A DNA stretch of 56,784 nt from Methanolobus sp. (GTDB lineage: Archaea > Halobacteriota > Methanosarcinia > Methanosarcinales > Methanosarcinaceae), in the NCBI GenBank assembly GCA_029762595.1, contig JARVGJ010000014.1, forward strand, positions 1 to 56,784. The letters are read 5' to 3'. Below are positions 8,878 to 16,879 of the stretch, piece after piece (within the stretch, counting starts at the first letter, position 1; each line of letters starts with the position of its first letter). Below the pieces are notes generated by a model. The model saw nothing but the letters and a program-made list of their open reading frames with translations. It had not been told where the DNA came from and searched no databases. A program made the translations under genes and the position numbers.

Positions 8878-9882
8878 ATGATAGGATTGTTCTTGCTGCT
8901 TGGACTTATTGCAGGTAGTATTTTCCTGACAGGGATATTTACCAGGATATGGCAGAACAAGGAATACTCGCTTACAAAGAAAACACTGATGACACTTGTT
9001 ATGGGTGTTGTACTTGTAGCGTTCCTTTATGCATCATTTGCATTCATACTGGTCAGTTCAGATCATGCATCATACCATACAGAAGAGGGACAGAACCTGG
9101 GACAGATCGACCATGAGGAGATAATTCAGAGGGCAAAGGATGCAGGTTATTATGTACATGGACCCTTTTATATAAATGTCAGAGCCAAAGAGGCAACCGG
9201 GATATATCCGGAGGATATGCCATATGTGCAGGAGCGTCTTGGAGATGATTTCCTGCTCAATCATGCCACATATTACGATAATGAAGAACCTGTAATGGAG
9301 ATAATGTTCCTTGCCGATGACCGGGCAACTGTCATGTTCTTCAATCACAGCAGGCCAGACCCATATATATCCCCCTTTGAAGTTAAACATCTTCCACAAG
9401 ATAGCTGGATAATAGAAAGACTGATGGTGGCCTTTGGATTTGACAGGCAGCAAGCCGGGTATGAGCTTGAAGAGATGAAAGATTCCATCGATGCGGGAAA
9501 TGAAGCAAAAATGGAGATCTCGCATAGCGTACTGCCTGATGCGATTTATAAAGACCTTGAAATTATGAGCACAAACTCAGAATTCTCACTGACATATGGT
9601 GAAGGCAATACCATGCTTTACTTCTATGCTGACGGACTGCTGGCAGGCAGAATGAGCTTTATGGTACCAAACCAGAGGATAATACATAAAACAGACGATG
9701 TGGAATACACCATCAAGGCAGACAGACTGGGAGGAGTGGATCTTGAAATAACCCTTCCGGTTGGAGAAGAGATCCCTGAAGAGAGATACAGGACTGTTTT
9801 CAGGGAGATGTTCAAAAACATCGGCTTAGCTGAAGAGGATGTTGACAAGTTTAGCTTCCAGTATTCACCCTCTGTTTGGTGA
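8878..9882 (+). CDS. Unrecognised membrane-anchored protein
   Basis: 334 residues that I cannot assign to a family. Two hydrophobic segments near the N-terminus (about residues 2-20 and 39-61, ending FAFILVSSDHA) are followed by an entirely soluble domain of about 270 residues rich in acidic residues. This suggests an anchored extracytoplasmic domain. The start ATG 8878 is supported by AGGAGATAGG upstream. It is divergent from thrC with about 170 bases between. Within the soluble part, two similar-looking halves (around FYINVRAKEA and YTIKADRLGG) may be a repeated fold, but this is only an impression. Confidence 0.7.
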   Translation: MIGLFLLLGLIAGSIFLTGIFTRIWQNKEYSLTKKTLMTLVMGVVLVAFLYASFAFILVSSDHASYHTEEGQNLGQIDHEEIIQRAKDAGYYVHGPFYINVRAKEATGIYPEDMPYVQERLGDDFLLNHATYYDNEEPVMEIMFLADDRATVMFFNHSRPDPYISPFEVKHLPQDSWIIERLMVAFGFDRQQAGYELEEMKDSIDAGNEAKMEISHSVLPDAIYKDLEIMSTNSEFSLTYGEGNTMLYFYADGLLAGRMSFMVPNQRIIHKTDDVEYTIKADRLGGVDLEITLPVGEEIPEERYRTVFREMFKNIGLAEEDVDKFSFQYSPSVW

Positions 9883-10086
9883 AAAGTCAAATCATAACTA
9901 AAGTTCCTTACATTGCAAGGGTAAGGCAAGGGTAAAGAGTGGAAAATGTTACCCTCTGTTGAGCTTTAGCATGTAACCTTTTTTTGCCAGGCAGAACTGC
10001 AATGTATCATGCTGAAGAAGAATGGTTCCGCAGTTGCTAAGGTAAAGGAGCCTGATTCGGAAGCGATCTTAGAGCTTCCATGACCA

Positions 10087-10746
10087 TCATATAAAACTAT
10101 ACCCAAGTAATGCGAGTTCCAGGAAAACAGCTATCAATATGAATTTACCAAGAATTAACGGAAGAACCATTTTCCTTATGGGAAAAGACAGGACCCCAAG
10201 GACTATTGAGATGGCGTCACTGGGAAGGGGTGTCATGGAATATAGAAATATGAAAAAAATCATCATTTTATCGCTGTACCTTCCGATCCTTTCGATCAGG
10301 CCGGCAATGATAGTCGCGTATTTTTCCGGAGCACAATTACTGCCGGCCCTGGCAAAATAATAAAAGACCAGGTCCCCGAAAAGCAGGCCGGTACTTGCAA
10401 ACAGGGAAAGCCATATTATGTTAACCCCTCCAAGGGATATCGTTACAAGGGAAGTATAGAAAAGGGTTGTCGTAAATATCGAGACGCCACCGATCATGGC
10501 CAGCAACATGACAAAAATATAAACATTGCGCACACCAAGCATTGAAACTATCCTGGCAGGAGAATAGGAATAAAGGACCGCCGACCACGACAGGATAAAA
10601 ACTGCGATCAATAAGAAGATCAACCTGCTTCTTTTCCGGTCAGCATGATCCCTTATTGTACATGTTCTTGACAAGATACATCCCCTGCTATACTTAGATC
10701 CAACTACTGTAAATGCCCCTGTGACAACATTAGTAAAAAGGACCAC
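10087..10746 (-). CDS. VTT/DedA-like membrane protein
   Basis: 219 residues with about six hydrophobic segments. The C-terminal half carries the VTT (SNARE-associated/DedA) signature: LFGDLVFYYFAR, then SMTPLPSDAISIVLGVLSF followed by a Gly in the last membrane segment. Family members scramble or transport lipids such as polyprenyl phosphate; the substrate here is unknown. The start is uncertain: GTG 10746 opens the frame without a ribosome binding site, and the first 40 residues (Cys-rich, basic) do not look like the family. A 20-bp palindrome lies just upstream. Confidence 0.65.
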   Translation of the reverse strand: MVLFTNVVTGAFTVVGSKYSRGCILSRTCTIRDHADRKRSRLIFLLIAVFILSWSAVLYSYSPARIVSMLGVRNVYIFVMLLAMIGGVSIFTTTLFYTSLVTISLGGVNIIWLSLFASTGLLFGDLVFYYFARAGSNCAPEKYATIIAGLIERIGRYSDKMMIFFIFLYSMTPLPSDAISIVLGVLSFPIRKMVLPLILGKFILIAVFLELALLGYSFI

Positions 10747-10755
10747 TTACTATAT

Positions 10756-10775
10756 TTCTATTTCCGGAAATAGAA
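10756..10775. repeat. 20-bp perfect palindrome
   Basis: TTCTATTTCCGGAAATAGAA is identical to its reverse complement. It lies 10 bases before the GTG of the VTT gene and about 30 bases left of the duplicated segment. It could be an operator for the VTT gene or a boundary sequence of the duplicated region. Confidence 0.6.
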
Positions 10776-10802
10776 GAGTGAAGATATAGTAATCTCAGCT
10801 TT

Positions 10803-11132
10803 TAGTGCGATATAGGATACCCAGGAACCTGGCAACTCACTTTCACCCCGCCTGGAACACACGGATATTCCCCTTAACACCAATATCCCATTATGAATCC
10901 GACACTGGCTGAACAGGAACTGTACGACAGGCTGAACGACTACAGAACACAACTTAAGGCCGACTCCCTTACACCCTTTGACATCCAGCAGTTCATGAGA
11001 ACATGTCAGATACACGACATCGAACCCCGGAAGATCTACAGGCATATCGCAATGGGTAACGCCTGTTCGTGGAGATCGTATCTCACGGCATGTGTCAGGT
11101 ACGAGAAGTATAAGAGTGGGGCGAAGAAATGA
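10803..11132 (+). repeat. Direct repeat copy 1 (about 330 bp)
   Basis: The segment from TGCGATATAGGATACC through the end of the 79-residue reading frame matches 11641-11973. The upstream 90 bases are conserved as well as the coding part (for example CCCGCCTGGAACACACGGAT and CACCAATATCCCATTATGAA), so the duplicated unit includes the leader. Confidence 0.85.
10893..11132 (+). CDS. Unrecognised 79-residue protein, paralogue A
   Basis: A small basic soluble protein starting MNPTLAEQELYDRLNDYRTQ and ending YEKYKSGAKK. I do not recognise the family. It looks mostly helical. The neighbouring copy at 11731-11973 differs at 8 of 79 positions. In this copy the frame upstream of the ATG is closed by stops, while the ATG and its context are conserved in both, so this ATG is the likely start. 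No Shine-Dalgarno sequence is visible in either copy. It could be a small protein of a mobile or defence element, but nothing in it proves that. Confidence 0.55.
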   Translation: MNPTLAEQELYDRLNDYRTQLKADSLTPFDIQQFMRTCQIHDIEPRKIYRHIAMGNACSWRSYLTACVRYEKYKSGAKK

Positions 11133-11168
11133 ACGTTCTTGTCACGCTAAAATCACTAGCATGAGCAG

Positions 11169-11339
11169 ATGGTGCTGAGTTATATAAAAAACCACGGTTC
11201 CATCAAAAGAGCTGATGTCATGGACCTGTGTAGGATCACCAAGGACAAAGCATACATTTTACTATGTCGCCTGAAAGAGAACGGGACAATTGTTCAGAAA
11301 GGACACTCCAGAGGGACATTCTACGTACTGGAAAAGTGA
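11169..11339 (+). CDS. Small winged-helix protein or remnant (56 residues)
   Basis: An ATG-initiated frame of 56 residues: MVLSYIKNHGSIKRADVMD, then LCRITKDKAYILLCRLKENG, then TIVQKGHSRGTFYVLEK. This is a compact winged helix: helix 1, helix-turn-helix at about 12-36, and a beta wing ending in G(T)FYVL. It closely resembles the C-terminal winged-helix domain of AlbA_2/RecG-like ATP-binding proteins common in archaea, so it may be the leftover 3' end of such a gene. The frame is closed by TAG at 11157 and there is no strong ribosome binding site. It lies between the two duplicated genes. Confidence 0.45.
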   Translation: MVLSYIKNHGSIKRADVMDLCRITKDKAYILLCRLKENGTIVQKGHSRGTFYVLEK

Positions 11340-11640
11340 ATGCTTTATTTTACGCGTATTACGCGTATTACGCGTATTTTACGCGTATTGATAGATAGAA
11401 AAGGTATCTGTAGCCAGAGAAGGATCATCCTCACTGAAACCCGTATCAATTATGTTCCGGTCTACATAGGACGCATTATCATTCACCGGAAGCGGGACAT
11501 ACAGTGTGACTCCGCAGGATCTCATCTGTGATTATGCGGACATCATAATCTAGACAGCAAGCCGGCAGATATGACCGGGAATACCTGTCGGAATTCGGGG
11601 CTTAGGCTTCCCTTCAGGGAGAAAACATGGTTTCTTTTGC
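11340..11640. other. Non-coding stretch with phased palindromes
   Basis: Apart from the four TACGCGTA palindromes at 11351-11387, I see no supported gene. The sequence after them (11390-11640) has short frames only. Confidence 0.4.
11351..11387. repeat. Four TACGCGTA palindromes, spaced 9, 9 and 11 bp
   Basis: TACGCGTA occurs at 11351, 11360, 11369 and 11380, joined by T or TTT. The spacing is close to one helical turn, so a protein could bind all four on one face of the DNA. It starts 11 bases after the stop of the winged-helix frame. It may be an operator array or iteron-like site. Confidence 0.7.
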
Positions 11641-11973
11641 GATTAATGCGATATGGGATACCGAGGGACCAGACAAATCACTTTCTCCCCGCCTGGAACA
11701 CACGGATATCCCCCGCACCAATATCCCATTATGAACCCGACACTGGCTGAACAGGAACTGTACGACAAGCTGAACGCCTATAGAACACAACTTAAGGCCG
11801 ACTCCCTTACACCCTTCGACATCCAGCAGTTCATGAGAACATGCCGGATACACGACATCGAACACCGGAAGATCTACAGGCATATCGCAATGGGCAATGC
11901 CTGTTCGTGGGGACCGTATATCACGGCCTGTGCCAGGTATGAGAAGTATAAGAGCGGGGCGAAAAAGCCATAA
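11641..11973 (+). repeat. Direct repeat copy 2 (about 330 bp)
   Basis: The partner of 10803-11132 (about 840 bp downstream). It begins near ATTAATGCGATATGGGATACC and runs to the end of the 80-residue frame. The sequences after the stop codons are unrelated. Confidence 0.85.
11731..11973 (+). CDS. Unrecognised 80-residue protein, paralogue B
   Basis: Nearly identical to the protein at 10893-11132: differences are R13K, D16A, Q39R, P45H, R61G, S62P, L64I and V68A, plus one extra C-terminal Pro. The frame happens to stay open upstream to ATG 11653, but the other copy has stops there, so ATG 11731 is the shared start. Such a low number of changes without frameshifts argues that both are either recently duplicated or maintained as proteins. 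Confidence 0.55.
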   Translation: MNPTLAEQELYDKLNAYRTQLKADSLTPFDIQQFMRTCRIHDIEHRKIYRHIAMGNACSWGPYITACARYEKYKSGAKKP

Positions 11974-12090
11974 AATGAAAAGTGAGGATTCTAGATTTTC
12001 TTTCTTTCGCGGGAGGAATATTTTATTTGGCATTCTAAATACCCCTTCACCAACATTCTCCATCCCGCAAACATGATAAATGGACTGACA

Positions 12091-12192
12091 TTATAGGTCC
12101 ATGTTATATGTAAATGCATAGGCCTTGAATGCGTCTTTCTCTTTGTCTGTTAATGTGTCTGCAAGAAGAGGAGGTATTCTAAAGTCACCTTA
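12091..12192 (-). pseudogene. Gene fragment (C-terminal end only)
   Basis: Reading the minus strand gives FRIPPLLADTLTDKEKDAF followed by KAYAFTYNMDL and TAA at 12091. The composition is that of a real protein end, but the frame is closed by TAA about 35 codons upstream and has no start. It is probably the remains of a decayed gene. I do not recognise the family. Confidence 0.35.
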
Positions 12193-12268
12193 CATTATAT
12201 TCATGTCAGAGAAAGATTGGATACGTGGGAAGACTGATAATTACAAGTACTAAAGGAGATAAACAGAA

Positions 12269-12754
12269 ATGAACGGAATGAGTCTTAATGTCATACCATG
12301 TGAAACAAACTTAAAAACCGATGGTAAGGACAAAGTTGGTCCATGTCCGGTTTGTAAGGGCCCAGGTAGTTTTGTAAAAAATGTTACTGTAAGAAATATG
12401 ATATCTGACCACCTGTTAGAAAGTGTAGGGAATTTTGACTATTATTTATGCATGGATGATGATTGCAAAATTTCTTATTATAACAATGATTTCAAAATTA
12501 AATTCGAAAAAAATGATGTCAAAGTACCAATATGGTTTAAAAAAGATGCAAAACCGAAATATGCTTGTTATTGTAGTAAAGTAACAGAAGAACAAATAAT
12601 AAATGCTGTGATTAGTGAGAAGGCAGCTAATATGAAAGAAGTTTTAGAAATAACAGGAGCAATGACTAATCCAAATTGCCAAATAAATAATCCCTTAGGT
12701 AAATGTTGTCACCACACAATACAAGAGATCATAGATAAATCATTAATTAAGTAA
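12269..12754 (+). CDS. CopZ-like zinc-ribbon/[2Fe-2S] protein without HMA domain
   Basis: 161 residues. The N-terminal part has a zinc-ribbon pattern (CPVCKG near residue 27 and YLCMDDDC near residue 60). The C-terminal part has a BFD-like [2Fe-2S] pattern (CYCSK near 107, NPNC near 140, GKCCHH near 151). This is the architecture of the N-terminal region of Archaeoglobus CopZ, but the copper-chaperone HMA domain is missing. A role in metal or redox handling is likely, copper delivery less so. The ribosome binding site AAAGGAGAT precedes ATG 12269. Codon use is clearly more AT-rich than neighbouring housekeeping genes, which suggests recent acquisition. Confidence 0.75.
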   Translation: MNGMSLNVIPCETNLKTDGKDKVGPCPVCKGPGSFVKNVTVRNMISDHLLESVGNFDYYLCMDDDCKISYYNNDFKIKFEKNDVKVPIWFKKDAKPKYACYCSKVTEEQIINAVISEKAANMKEVLEITGAMTNPNCQINNPLGKCCHHTIQEIIDKSLIK

Positions 12755-12947
12755 TATGATTAGACAATATGCTTAAAAGGTAACTCTGAGCCATAATTGG
12801 CCGGAAAACACTAGCAACTCTTTTTTATGATTAATAGTATGAAATATATTTTATTAAGATAACGTCTTTTTTGATTTATTCAATCAAAAGCAGTTCTGCT
12901 TTTTTAGTAAAAGTTCTGTTTATCCCCTGATACATATCCCTTAAAAA

Positions 12948-13035
12948 TGGTGCGGGAGATGCGATTCGAACGCACGAACTCCTACGAGACTAGACTCTGA
13001 ATCTAGCGCCTTTGACCTGGCTGGGCGACTCCCGC
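12948..13035 (-). tRNA. tRNA-Leu (anticodon CAG)
   Basis: The 88-base gene folds with acceptor stem GCGGGAG/CTCCCGC, anticodon stem CTAGA/TCTAG around loop TTCAGAG, a long class II variable arm, T-loop TTCGAAT, and an encoded CCA end (12948-12950). The anticodon CAG reads CUG leucine codons. Its 3' end faces the accessory stretch on the left, the usual side for tRNA-targeted integration. Confidence 0.95.
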
Positions 13036-13114
13036 ATTGTGAATGATGCTTAGTAGTGTTTTTTCTAGTTAAACTTTGTGTTTGGAACGACCTACTAAAA
13101 AAAATATATGGAGA

Positions 13115-14020
13115 TTAGCCCAGCAGTTTCAAGAGAAGTGCTTTTTGGGCATGCAGGCGGTTCTCGGCCTGGTCAAAGACCACAGAATGGGGGCCGTCCA
13201 TGACCTGTGCGCTGATTTCCTCTCCGCGGTGGGCAGGAAGGCAATGCATTACAATCACATCGGGCTTTGCGTGCTCCAGCAACTTTGAATTTATCTGGTA
13301 GGGAGCAAGGTCCTTCAGACGCTGCTCTCGTTCATCCTCATCACCCATGGAAACCCATACATCCGCATAAAGGACATCGGCATCTTTTGCGGCCTCAGCA
13401 GGGTCATTGGTGATGGTGATATTTCCACCCAGATCCCTTGCAAGCTTCACGATGTCCTCATCAGGCTCATATCCGGGAGGACATGCAACAGCAGCTTCCA
13501 TACCCATAAGGGCACAGCCAATGATAGCAGAATTACAGACATTGTTACCATCACCCGTCCATGCGTATTTCAGACCTGACAGCCCGTTCTTGTACTCACG
13601 GATAGTGAGCAGGTCAGCAAGTATCTGGCAGGGATGTTCCTTGTCCGAGAGGGCATTGATCACCGGGATAGAGGAATGTTCAGCCAGTTGCTTTACTGTG
13701 TCATGACTGTATACCCTTGCTATTATACCGTAAAGGTACCTGGAAAGCACTTCCGAAGTGTCCCCTATTGTCTCGCCACGTCCAAGCTGCATGTCCCTTG
13801 CATTCAAAAACAGTGCATGCCCGCCAAGATCACACATGGCAACCTCAAATGACACACGGGTACGCGTAGAGGATTTCTCGAATATCATACCAAGACTCTT
13901 ATTCTTCAGCAGGTCTGTGACCTTGCCCCTTAAGCGTTTTTCCTTCAGGTCTTCAGCCATATCGAGTAGCTCAACGACCTCATCATGAGTAAGGTCAGCC
14001 ATGGAAATAAGGTGTTTCAT
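13115..14020 (-). CDS. argF: Ornithine carbamoyltransferase
   Basis: About 301 residues, the normal length. It transfers the carbamoyl group from carbamoyl phosphate to ornithine, giving citrulline in arginine synthesis. The carbamoyl-phosphate loop STRTR is at residues 50-54, HPCQ lies in the middle domain, and the ornithine/active-site motif MHCLPAHRG is near residue 255, with the ornithine-type SMGDE sequence before it. An in-frame GTG extends the frame to 14035, but ATG 14020 has GTGAAGG at the right distance. It is followed after 37 bases by purD upstream on the same strand. Confidence 0.95.
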   Translation of the reverse strand: MKHLISMADLTHDEVVELLDMAEDLKEKRLRGKVTDLLKNKSLGMIFEKSSTRTRVSFEVAMCDLGGHALFLNARDMQLGRGETIGDTSEVLSRYLYGIIARVYSHDTVKQLAEHSSIPVINALSDKEHPCQILADLLTIREYKNGLSGLKYAWTGDGNNVCNSAIIGCALMGMEAAVACPPGYEPDEDIVKLARDLGGNITITNDPAEAAKDADVLYADVWVSMGDEDEREQRLKDLAPYQINSKLLEHAKPDVIVMHCLPAHRGEEISAQVMDGPHSVVFDQAENRLHAQKALLLKLLG

Positions 14021-14057
14021 ACTATCAGCCTTCACTATGTATTATATAATTATACTC

Positions 14058-15359
14058 CTACCCACGTATTTCTTTCATGTGGTCAATACGCCTCTGGATA
14101 AGATCAGCCTTACCTATATCGCTCCTGTAATGCAGATCACCAATGAGATGTTCCAGGGCATTCTGGGCGATCGTTTCAGCCTCTTTAATAGAATCGGCCA
14201 CAGCTACAACAGCAACAGCCCTGGAGCCGGTGGTGTAGACCTTACCATCCTTTTCATAGACACTTGAATAGAACAGGATCGCATCCCCAATGTCGCCCAC
14301 TACAACCTCCCGGTCCTTTGTAGGGTTGTCAGGATAACCTGCAGGAACAGCATACTTGCATACTGTTGCCTTCTTACTGAATCTGACATCCACCTGATCC
14401 AGCGTACCGCTGGCCATTGCACAAAGCACATCCACATAATCAGATTCAAGCAGCGGGAGCACATTCATTGCCTCAGGATCACCAAAACGTGCATTGAACT
14501 CAATGACCTTTGGGCCATCCTTTGTTATCATGAACTGACCGTACAATGTACCCCGGTATTTCTGTCCGGTCACCCTGTACAGGGCATTTACCGTGTCCGT
14601 CATTATCTGCTTTGCACTGTCAACGTCCCCGGCGTCCAAAAATGGAAGGATCTCTCCCGGAGCATTGTAAGAGCCCATACCTCCTGTGTTAGGACCCAGA
14701 TCACCCTCAAAGGCCCTTTTATGATCCTGGACCGTGGGCATGAAAGCAAGATTCCTGCCATCCACAAAAGCCTGCAGTGTGAACTCCTCACCGACCAGGT
14801 TCTCCTCAACAACAACGCTTCCCTGGTCAAGCAGACCTGCAGCATATGCTTTGGCAGCACCGATATCAGGTAACTGGTCACCCATTACCTTCACACCTTT
14901 GCCACCGGTAAGACCCGCTGGTTTTATTGCAACATTTCCAAGCTTATCGATGAAAGCATCCATCGCATCCCTGTCGGTAAAGACTTCAAATACAGGACAA
15001 CCCGCAATATTATTATCCTTCATGAAATTGCGTGCCCATGCTTTATCAAACTCTATCTGTGCAACTTTCCTGCCAGGACTGGCAACACTGATTCCTGCTT
15101 CTTCCAGGGCATCTGCAAGACCTGCTGCAAGAGGGGCTTCTGGCCCTACAACAACAATATCGATCTTCTTTGATAGTGCAAACTCAACAACTTTTTCCAC
15201 ATTGGTCTCTTTCTCAAGTAAGAAATCCTCACAAAGCGCAGCAATGCCAGGGTTCTTCTTAGACATCACAGCATAGATGGACGGATCTTTTCTGCTGCAT
15301 GCTATCGCTGCTGTGATTGCATGCTCTCTACCGCCGCCGCCAACTACTAGTATATTCAT
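14058..15359 (-). CDS. purD: Phosphoribosylamine-glycine ligase
   Basis: A 433-residue ATP-grasp enzyme catalysing the second step of purine synthesis (phosphoribosylamine + glycine + ATP to GAR). It has the N-terminal [14 protein letters not shown] nucleotide loop, ATP-grasp motifs [13 protein letters not shown] and [12 protein letters not shown], and a full-length C-terminal domain. The start ATG 15359 is preceded by GAGGTTTGAT. The stop codon is TAG; if it were ever read as pyrrolysine the protein would be extended by only about 11 residues before TGA. Confidence 0.95.
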   Translation of the reverse strand: MNILVVGGGGREHAITAAIACSRKDPSIYAVMSKKNPGIAALCEDFLLEKETNVEKVVEFALSKKIDIVVVGPEAPLAAGLADALEEAGISVASPGRKVAQIEFDKAWARNFMKDNNIAGCPVFEVFTDRDAMDAFIDKLGNVAIKPAGLTGGKGVKVMGDQLPDIGAAKAYAAGLLDQGSVVVEENLVGEEFTLQAFVDGRNLAFMPTVQDHKRAFEGDLGPNTGGMGSYNAPGEILPFLDAGDVDSAKQIMTDTVNALYRVTGQKYRGTLYGQFMITKDGPKVIEFNARFGDPEAMNVLPLLESDYVDVLCAMASGTLDQVDVRFSKKATVCKYAVPAGYPDNPTKDREVVVGDIGDAILFYSSVYEKDGKVYTTGSRAVAVVAVADSIKEAETIAQNALEHLIGDLHYRSDIGKADLIQRRIDHMKEIRG

Positions 15360-15609
15360 GTATCAAACCTCATTATCAGAAAACTGTCATTTACTGAAAC
15401 TGTCACAGGATATGTAGATGTATAATATGTAAATTATAATTATGTGATCTGTTATTTATCAGCTGGTATATTATTAGGTGGTATATCATTTTCAACTTAT
15501 GATTTACAACATTATTAGGAATCGCAACACCAGAGATGTTCTAATTCCTGAAATAAATAACTTGCCTTTATAACTTACTTTTTATAGCTTGCTATTATAA
15601 TCAATATTA
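15360..15609. other. Intergenic region between pyrE and purD
   Basis: About 250 AT-rich bases with no gene. Several TATA-like runs are present (for example around 15420-15440), so purD may have its own promoter here. No T-run terminator directly follows pyrE. Confidence 0.4.
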
Positions 15610-16143
15610 TCAGATAAGATCACTTGCCCTTACCAGAGGAGCAAGTTTTACACCGATATCACTTAGACTCTTCTCTGCTCCCGATTCACGGTCCACCACA
15701 GTGATAACCCTGTCAACCACAGCACCTGCTTCCCTTATCGCTCTGATCGCATCTACTACAGACCCTCCACTGGTGGTTACATCCTCTATCAGCACTATCT
15801 TATAGCCACTTTGCAAATCTCCGACAAATCGTCCACCGGTACCATAGTCTTTTTCAGATTTGCGTATCAATACAAGAGATATTCCTGTCTCAAGAGATAA
15901 AGCAGTGGCAAGTGGAACACCACCAAGTGCGACACCACCAATGGAATCAAGATCCAGCCCTTTTATTGCCATCGCTGCTTCTTTTGCTATAACTTTCAGT
16001 GTAGCAGGATCTGTACTTGCTTTTTTAATATCTATATAATAACTGCTCTTTTTACCAGAGGCAAGTGTGAAATCACCGAACTTAACAGCCCCACATGTCT
16101 TCAGAGCATCTATCAATGCACGTTTACCATTCCCTTCATTCAA
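15610..16143 (-). CDS. pyrE: Orotate phosphoribosyltransferase
   Basis: About 177 residues. It joins orotate to PRPP to give OMP in pyrimidine synthesis. The PRPP-binding motif is VLIEDVTTSGGS, and the N-terminal GDFTLASGKKSSYYIDIK segment is typical of archaeal and bacterial PyrE. The start is best placed at TTG 16143, which has AAGGTGAT just upstream and begins at the conserved RALIDALKTCGAV region; an in-frame GTG at 16167 would add 8 residues. carS lies 30 bases upstream on the same strand, so the two may be cotranscribed. Confidence 0.93.
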   Translation of the reverse strand: MNEGNGKRALIDALKTCGAVKFGDFTLASGKKSSYYIDIKKASTDPATLKVIAKEAAMAIKGLDLDSIGGVALGGVPLATALSLETGISLVLIRKSEKDYGTGGRFVGDLQSGYKIVLIEDVTTSGGSVVDAIRAIREAGAVVDRVITVVDRESGAEKSLSDIGVKLAPLVRASDLI

Positions 16144-16197
16144 TCTGATCACCTTATAAATATTCACAGTAACTTTTACAATAGATATTCAAACAGC

Positions 16198-16773
16198 TCA
16201 CCAGGGTTCATTCTTTACACCTATGAAATACCCTATGATATTCGTACCCAGATGCAGTAAAGGGGTCAGCACCAGTACTGCAATGATAATCGGAAGTGTG
16301 AAATTTGCAGAGAACCATGCAGGAGCTGCAAGATATGTTATAAGCCATGCCCCGAACACAAAATCAAGCTGATCTGCAATGGGAAAAGGGGCTCCGCGTT
16401 TAAGACCGAGCCTTCTCTTGAAAAAGCTCATGAACATGTCCCCAAACAATGAACCAAAGGCAAGTGAGAATATCACAATAACAGCGCTGGCAGTTATGCC
16501 CTCACCTCCAAATGATGGCAATTCTACTGAGAACAGGGTTGTGCTCCTTGAAAGATAATAGATCTGGAGCAAACCCACAAGCATTCCGAAAAATATACCG
16601 GCAAAAAGACCACGGTACGTTTTGCCATCTCCGAGTATACGCCTTCCATCAGCCATGGTCCTGCCGCCATCAATTGCTTTACCCCCTCCAAAGACAGCTG
16701 CCAGGGGACTTGGTATATAGGCAGGAAGCATCAGCCAAACCGCAGTAATCAGTATCTCAATCGTAATTATCAA
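16198..16773 (-). CDS. carS: CDP-archaeol synthase
   Basis: A 191-residue membrane protein of the CarS (formerly DUF46) family. It transfers CMP from CTP to digeranylgeranylglyceryl phosphate, making the activated precursor of all archaeal phospholipids. Family features are the N-terminal AVWLMLPAYIPSPLAAVFGGG segment, the GRRILGDGKTYRG cytosolic loop, GDMFMSFFKRRLGLKRG, and FVFGAWL. About five membrane segments are visible. The start codon is a TTG in MIITIEIL and is not firmly set. Product and length match the family well. Confidence 0.92.
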   Translation of the reverse strand: MIITIEILITAVWLMLPAYIPSPLAAVFGGGKAIDGGRTMADGRRILGDGKTYRGLFAGIFFGMLVGLLQIYYLSRSTTLFSVELPSFGGEGITASAVIVIFSLAFGSLFGDMFMSFFKRRLGLKRGAPFPIADQLDFVFGAWLITYLAAPAWFSANFTLPIIIAVLVLTPLLHLGTNIIGYFIGVKNEPW

Positions 16774-16879
16774 CCCGCTTTTGTTTTTCAGTCCTCATAG
16801 ATAACATCTTGAACATTAAAGTACAGGGAATAAAACAGCTACAATTATAAATATGTTGTACACATAAGATTTGGCTTAA

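Noticed and set aside
9960..10083. Short plus-strand frame ending MLKKNGSAVAKVKEPDSEA before a TGA next to the VTT gene
   Set aside because: Protein-like but only about 24-35 residues with no start signal or family match; possibly a remnant, not listed as a gene.
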